Shown piece by piece: positions 41,178 to 44,867 of a stretch of DNA of 44,867 bases (position 1 is its first letter; each line of letters begins with the position of its first letter). Under the pieces are notes generated by a model. That model saw only the letters and a list, made by a program, of their open reading frames with translations, was not told the DNA's origin and did no database searches. The DNA is from Haloimpatiens massiliensis (GTDB lineage Bacteria > Bacillota > Clostridia > Clostridiales > Clostridiaceae), in the NCBI RefSeq assembly GCF_900184255.1, contig NZ_LT854640.1:290612-335478 (forward strand). The letters run 5' to 3'. The position numbers and the translations under genes were made by a program.

Positions 41178-42149
41178 ATGAAATTGATGAAAATCAGTGA
41201 GGTAACTAATACCTTTAATGTTTCGACAAGAATGCTCCGGTATTATGATGAAATTGGGCTTTTGCCCAGCAATCGCATGGAAGGTTACGCTTATCGAGTT
41301 TATGACGAGTCTGCTGTAAGACGTCTGCAACAGATACTTACATTGCGAAAACTGCGTATCCCGCTAAAAAAGATTGCTTTGATTTTAGAGTGCCCTGAGC
41401 AAATGAAAATTGTCGAAGTATTTCATGAAAGCATGAATGAACTTGATGATGAGATATCGGCGCTTCAAACGATACGAGATATTTTATGTATGTTCATCAC
41501 ACGATTAAACACATCGGCACATACCAATGTCAAGCTCGACATGTTCAATGATGCTGAAATTATGAGTGTCATTCAAACTCTCAGCCTTTCTAAAATCAAT
41601 TTTAAGGAGGAACGTTCAATGGACGACCTTAATAAAGCAAATGAAACTTTATCAACCTTAAAGAATGTGCGTATTATTTATTTGCCTCCATGCACTGTTG
41701 CAGCAAGTCACTATTTTGGTGAAAACCCAGAAGATAATGCCTGTAAATCTTTGGATGAGTTTATCAGAAGAATTGAACTTCAAAAAATGAAACCCGATTT
41801 GAGAATGTTTGGATTTAACAATCCATGTCCAAAGGGTAACGAAACATATGGATATGAATTTTGGGTGACCATACCCGAAGAGTTAGATGTGCCAGCACCG
41901 CTTCAAAAGAAGAATTTTGTTGGTGGACTGTATGCAGCGCATTGTATCAAAATGGGCAATTTTCATGAATGGCAGCTTCTTGGCAAATGGGTTGAAAATA
42001 GCACCGAATATGAATATGACGCGCGCGAGCCGTTTGGAATGGGCGGTTGCTTGGAAGAACACCTCAATGCATATTCATACTTTGCGGATAATGAAAAAGC
42101 GGAGAGGTTTATTCAGCTTGATTTGCTTACACCTATAAAGGCAAAATAA
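41178..42149 (+). CDS. MerR-family regulator with GyrI-like effector domain
   Basis: Residues 1-75 form the MerR winged helix (MKISEVTNTFNVSTRMLRYY, then DEIGLLPSNR, YRVYDESAVRRLQQI). A coiled coil follows, then a GyrI-like ligand domain from about residue 165 (VRIIYLPPCTVAASHYFGEN, then TYGYEFWVTIPEELDV, then FGMGGCLEEHLNAY), as in BltR/BmrR-like multidrug sensors. AGAGAGGAGG precedes ATG 41178. The gene is clearly less AT-rich than its neighbours (many CGC and GCG codons), so it was acquired from another source. The BltD-like GNAT is the next cassette. Confidence 0.9.
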   Translation: MKLMKISEVTNTFNVSTRMLRYYDEIGLLPSNRMEGYAYRVYDESAVRRLQQILTLRKLRIPLKKIALILECPEQMKIVEVFHESMNELDDEISALQTIRDILCMFITRLNTSAHTNVKLDMFNDAEIMSVIQTLSLSKINFKEERSMDDLNKANETLSTLKNVRIIYLPPCTVAASHYFGENPEDNACKSLDEFIRRIELQKMKPDLRMFGFNNPCPKGNETYGYEFWVTIPEELDVPAPLQKKNFVGGLYAAHCIKMGNFHEWQLLGKWVENSTEYEYDAREPFGMGGCLEEHLNAYSYFADNEKAERFIQLDLLTPIKAK

Positions 42150-42190
42150 ATATCTATGTTCTCACATTTTGAGCATAACGCAAAGCTGAC

Positions 42191-42320
42191 AAATTCTAAT
42201 TTGCAGAATTAAATTAATATAATTATAGCTTAAGGTATAGAGTATCCTTCTTAATCTATAATATTAATCTAAAGCGAAGGGGGTCTCATAACGAGACCCT
42301 TTAAATTTATATAAGTAAAA
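42191..42320 (+). repeat. Cassette spacer, module a, copy 4 (with core J12)
   Basis: The core AAATTCTAATTTGCAG leads into AATTAAATTAATATAATTAT, the palindrome arms AGCTTAAGGTATAG and CTTAATCTATAATATTAATC, and the GGGTCTC-GAGACCC terminator. Confidence 0.8.
42279..42310 (+). terminator. Terminator within module a, copy 4
   Basis: GGGTCTC and GAGACCC pair perfectly around ATAAC and are followed by TTTAAATTT. Confidence 0.75.
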
Positions 42321-42423
42321 AAACATCTAAGATAAATCATTGGAAGAGTGTATAAAATTATATATCATTGACCATATTTTCTAATAGTTTTATTGAATGA
42401 TTAGTAGCATCTAATCGTGTCCT

Positions 42424-42546
42424 AATTCCTAAAGGGCTCCTTTTCAATATTTCAGTTGGGTTAGGTTATGTAGTAACGCTCAAAATATGTACAATTAAAG
42501 GAAAGGATGGTATTATATTTATGAAGAGCACCACGGAATAGTATAA
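42424..42546 (+). repeat. Cassette spacer, module b, copy 4
   Basis: AAAGGGCTCCTTTTCAATAT, TTCAGTTGGGTTAGG, AAATATGTACAATTAAAGGA, GGATGGTATTATATTTATG and AAGAGCACCACGGAATAG match the module. About 110 unrelated bases (42321-42423) lie between it and module a. Confidence 0.75.
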
Positions 42547-42582
42547 AGCTGTTAAATATAGATTACTTATATAATCCACAGG

Positions 42583-42599
42583 CAATTAGTAATTTGAAG
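42583..42599 (+). repeat. Cassette junction core J13
   Basis: CAATTAGTAATTTGAAG is followed by AAAGATTATTTATATAACTT, as after J11. Confidence 0.7.
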
Positions 42600-42646
42600 T
42601 AAAGATTATTTATATAACTTTACATAGAGCAGGGGAGGGGATCTAT

Positions 42647-43123
42647 ATGGAATTAAGGAAAGTAGATTCGAAAAATATCTGGAAAATAATCCAATTATCC
42701 GTAAAGGACGAACAATCAGATTTTGTAGCTACGAATACGGAAAGCATACTGGAAGCGTATACCGCCATTACTTCGGGCATTGTTGCGCTACCGTTTGGAA
42801 TCTACCACGAGAACACCTTGGTTGGTTTTATTATGTTTGGGTATGATACCATAGGCGACGAAGATGAACCTAACATTGCTGCAGAAAATTATTGTATTTG
42901 GCGCTTTATGATTGATAAGGCATATCAGAAACAAGGCTTTGGGAAAAAAGCGATGCAGGCAGCAATTGATTATTTGCGAAGTTGGCCATGCGGAAAAGCA
43001 GAATATTGCTGGCTTTCTTACGAAACTGATAATGTAGGAGCGAAGGCACTTTATCATTCCTTTGGTTTTGTCGAAAACGGCGAAATGGACGGGGAAGAAA
43101 TGGTGGCTGTTTTGAAGCTTTAA
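42647..43123 (+). CDS. GNAT acetyltransferase, BltD/diamine N-acetyltransferase-like
   Basis: The 158-residue protein resembles BltD of B. subtilis: GIYHENTLVGFIMFGYD, then FMIDKAYQKQGFGKKAMQAA with the acetyl-CoA loop, then LSYETDNVGAKALYHSFGFV and NGEMDGEEMVAVL. BltD acetylates spermidine and diamines and is controlled by the MerR protein BltR; here a BltR-like MerR is the preceding cassette. ATG follows CAGGGGAGGGGAT. The substrate assignment is inferred. Confidence 0.8.
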   Translation: MELRKVDSKNIWKIIQLSVKDEQSDFVATNTESILEAYTAITSGIVALPFGIYHENTLVGFIMFGYDTIGDEDEPNIAAENYCIWRFMIDKAYQKQGFGKKAMQAAIDYLRSWPCGKAEYCWLSYETDNVGAKALYHSFGFVENGEMDGEEMVAVLKL

Positions 43124-43167
43124 AATTAGTATATATTTGCATTGGATTATGAGCATAATCTCCAGAC

Positions 43168-43183
43168 AAATTCAAATTTAAGG
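43168..43183 (+). repeat. Cassette junction core J14
   Basis: AAATTCAAATTTAAGG stands directly at the point where the flavodoxin-like frame begins. Its first part equals the second core at 35840. Confidence 0.6.
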
Positions 43184-43797
43184 TTGATTATTATAAATGG
43201 GAATTTTATTTACCAAAGGATTTGCCTCATTTTTGCTGTGGATGTAAAAATTGTTTTTTTAAAGGTGAGCAGTTCTGTCCTCACGCAGAGTATGTTATGC
43301 CTATCTGGAACGCTATTTTGAATGCTGATTTGCTTATATTTGCGTCTCCGGTTTATGCACTAAGAACTACTTCGCAGATGAAAACTTTACTTGATCATTT
43401 GTGCGTGCATTGGATGGTACATAGACCTGATGAAAGAATGTTTAACAAAAGAGCTGTGATTTTGACAAATGCTATAGGGATATTTAATGGTGGAGCACAA
43501 AATGACATTGCAACAAGTCTATCTTGGCTTGGCGTCTCGGATATTAAAAAGTTGGGCATAGGATTACTTGAGGGTGTTATTTGGAATGAACTATCCAATA
43601 AGCGTAAAAATATTATTATAAGAAAAACGAAAAAGGTTGCTGAAAAATATAAAAAAACCCATACAGCACATAAGGGAATAAAAGTAAGGATTAAATTTGC
43701 CATCACTAAAATGATGCATCAGGCTATTGCCAAAAAAGAAAGAATATTATCGGTTGATAATAAGCATTGGGTGGATAAAGGATGGATAAAGATATAA
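43184..43797 (+). pseudogene. Flavodoxin-fold NAD(P)H oxidoreductase, N-terminus missing
   Basis: The frame opens as V-D-Y-Y-K-W-E-F-Y-L-P-K-D, then CCGCKNCFFKGEQFCPHAEY, ADLLIFASPVYALRTTSQMK, LLDHLCVHWMVHRP and GGAQNDIATSLSWLGV, the middle and end of NADPH-dependent FMN reductase-like proteins. The first 50-60 residues with the FMN phosphate loop (GSPR-like) are missing. The frame enters directly at core J14, so the gene was cut at the cassette boundary. TTG 43222 is the nearest start but lacks a ribosome site. Confidence 0.8.
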
Positions 43798-43839
43798 ACG
43801 ATTATTTTTAGATTGCTTGTGAGTAAATCTGTGATCGTA

Positions 43840-43925
43840 AAATTCCAATTTGTAGAGTTAAATTAACATAATTATAACTTAAGGGATAGTGTATCCTTCT
43901 TAAGCTATAATATTAATCTAAAGCA
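43840..43925 (+). repeat. Cassette spacer, module a, copy 5 (with core J15)
   Basis: AAATTCCAATTTGTAG followed by AGTTAAATTAACATAATTAT. The palindrome is clearest here: AACTTAAGGGATA pairs with TATCC-TT-CTTAAGC, and TTAAATTAACATAATTATA with TATAATATTAATCTAA, over about 65 bases. The terminator part is deleted and module b follows at once. Confidence 0.8.
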
Positions 43926-44062
43926 AAGGATTCCTCTCCAATATTTCAGTTAGTTTATATAGGAGTTTTATGTATTAAGTTGTGTTAGTAATGCTTAAAA
44001 TATGTACAGTTATAGGAAAAAATGGTATTGCGTTTATGAAGAGTGCTACATAACAGTAAGTC
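43926..44062 (+). repeat. Cassette spacer, module b, copy 5
   Basis: CTCTCCAATATTTCAGTTAG, TATAGGAGTTTTATGTATTA, GTGTTAGTAATGCTTAAAAT, ATGTACAGTTATAGGAAAAA, TGGTATTGCGTTTATGAAGA and GTGCTACATAACAGTAAG match the module. No core or complete gene follows; 44063-44308 looks empty. Confidence 0.75.
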
Positions 44063-44308
44063 ATTGCGAAGAAAAAGTTAGTATTTATCAGATAGTGTAA
44101 AGTGAAATATGAAAAAGCTAAGTTTAAAAATGTTTTGCCCGAAGGACGCAGAATAATAAAATACTTTGTGATTTGAAGATGAAATAACGAATTTTAGGCA
44201 TGACAAAAAATCCTTTTGAGTGAAGGAAAATTTTTGATATTAGTAATCTCTACATTGAGTTATTCACGTAGTGGTTAATAAATATCCCATATTTACTTTA
44301 CAACTAAA

Positions 44309-44867
44309 TTAAGCAGAATTTTCAGTTTGCATCTTTAATATTGTTTGTTGACCAAGGTAAATAAGTAATTGCCACTTAGCAGGCATATTGCCCGCATTAG
44401 TTAAAATATCTATCTCATTTAGTGGCTTCCAGTAGTTATAAGGATGAGGACGTAGAAAGTTATAATAGGCAACCCAAAGGGAAACGCCATAAAGTGCACC
44501 ATTCTCGCTTCCATAACCGCAGGTAACGCGATAAGAAGACTTGAAGGTGCGGTTAAGCCGTTCTACTACTTGCTTTACCCAACGAAATTCGGTGGATACA
44601 GCATCATTATTGGTGAGTCCGATAACTTGAGTAACATCAAAGTCCCAGCCATTAACGAGTTTACACTGCTGACTTGCAAGAGGGTAGGCACTATAGCCAT
44701 CTGCAATGAATTTTAAGGCTTTATTAGGGAAGTTTTTAAACTTCTCAAAAGCCATACGCATAGCGAGGATACATGGACCTACAGCACGAGTATCGGATAC
44801 TTGGTAGCCAAGAATAGACTTTTTACAAGCATCCATGATAATCCAAACATAATGCTTTATGCCTTTT
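44309..44867 (-). CDS. DDE integrase-core transposase, partial at window edge
   Basis: The minus-strand frame runs off the right edge. It has Asp in VWIIMDACKKSILGY, Asp in LKFIADGYSAYPLA and Glu in VKQVVERLNRTFKSSYRV, then YYNFLRPHPYNYW, the layout of rve-type DDE transposases. The N-terminal part lies outside the window, so the family cannot be fixed; IS6-like or another rve group is possible. It is less AT-rich than the array and caps it on the right. I did not find its terminal repeat. Confidence 0.75.
   Translation of the reverse strand, partial: KGIKHYVWIIMDACKKSILGYQVSDTRAVGPCILAMRMAFEKFKNFPNKALKFIADGYSAYPLASQQCKLVNGWDFDVTQVIGLTNNDAVSTEFRWVKQVVERLNRTFKSSYRVTCGYGSENGALYGVSLWVAYYNFLRPHPYNYWKPLNEIDILTNAGNMPAKWQLLIYLGQQTILKMQTENSA

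Noticed and set aside
35190..44062. Classical integron with attC sites
   Set aside because: GTTAAAT and GTTAGAT behind some cores match the GTTRRRY form, but other copies do not, the matching RYYYAAC end is not regularly placed, and no IntI gene is present.

Overview
The window is strongly AT-rich, uses TTG and GTG starts with strong GGAGG ribosome sites, and carries genes typical of Clostridium in the narrow sense: SPP1-like prophage head genes, a 2-enoate-reductase-type flavoenzyme, a pfl/ZTP riboswitch before an AICAR transformylase, and many small GNAT genes. I therefore read it as an accessory stretch of a Clostridium chromosome. I saw no rRNA, tRNA or CRISPR array.

Region 1 (1-2710) is wreckage. 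A complete IS4-type element (204-1655) whose transposase is split at a -1 slippery heptamer cuts a radical SAM peptide-maturase gene. Divergent from that gene is an ABC ATPase fragment cut by a dispersed structured repeat, here called R1.

Region 2 (2742-19848) is a phage-type block, mostly on the plus strand: ParB-methylase, small terminase candidate, tyrosine recombinase, large terminase, portal, minor head protein, scaffold, capsid, connectors and an Ig-fold protein, ending in a SHOCT-like small protein and a large serine recombinase. Tail, lysis, replication and repressor genes are missing, so it is either a decayed prophage or a head-only satellite. Between the tyrosine recombinase and the large terminase lie two genes that look like a Kiwa anti-phage pair in the order kwaB-kwaA. 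A lamin-tail-domain gene sits on the opposite strand as a probable cargo gene.

Region 3 (19849-31007) begins with a truncated STAND NTPase cut by a second IS4/IS701-like element, whose other end lies in the 5' end of a flavin/Fe-S oxidoreductase gene. A radical SAM gene, an R1 copy interrupted by a 191-bp MITE-like element, an antitoxin-Doc pair, the riboswitch-controlled purH-type gene, broken GNAT and HTH fragments and a cupin gene follow. An S9 peptidase gene (31153-33123) comes next.

Region 4 (33583-44867) is the most unusual part. About a dozen small, unrelated genes, all on the plus strand (GNATs, HEAT-like, XRE-DUF5680, P-loop kinase, methyltransferase, TfoX C-terminal, DUF3795, MerR-GyrI, a BltD-like GNAT, a flavodoxin fragment), are separated by one short core close to AAATNNNAATTTGNAG. 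At several junctions the core is followed by a long imperfect palindrome with a terminator (module a) and a second conserved block (module b). Some genes are cut exactly at the core. This looks like a gene-cassette array with no recognisable integrase in the window. Several cassettes are broken by frameshifts, an in-frame stop or a lost start. The window ends inside another transposase gene.
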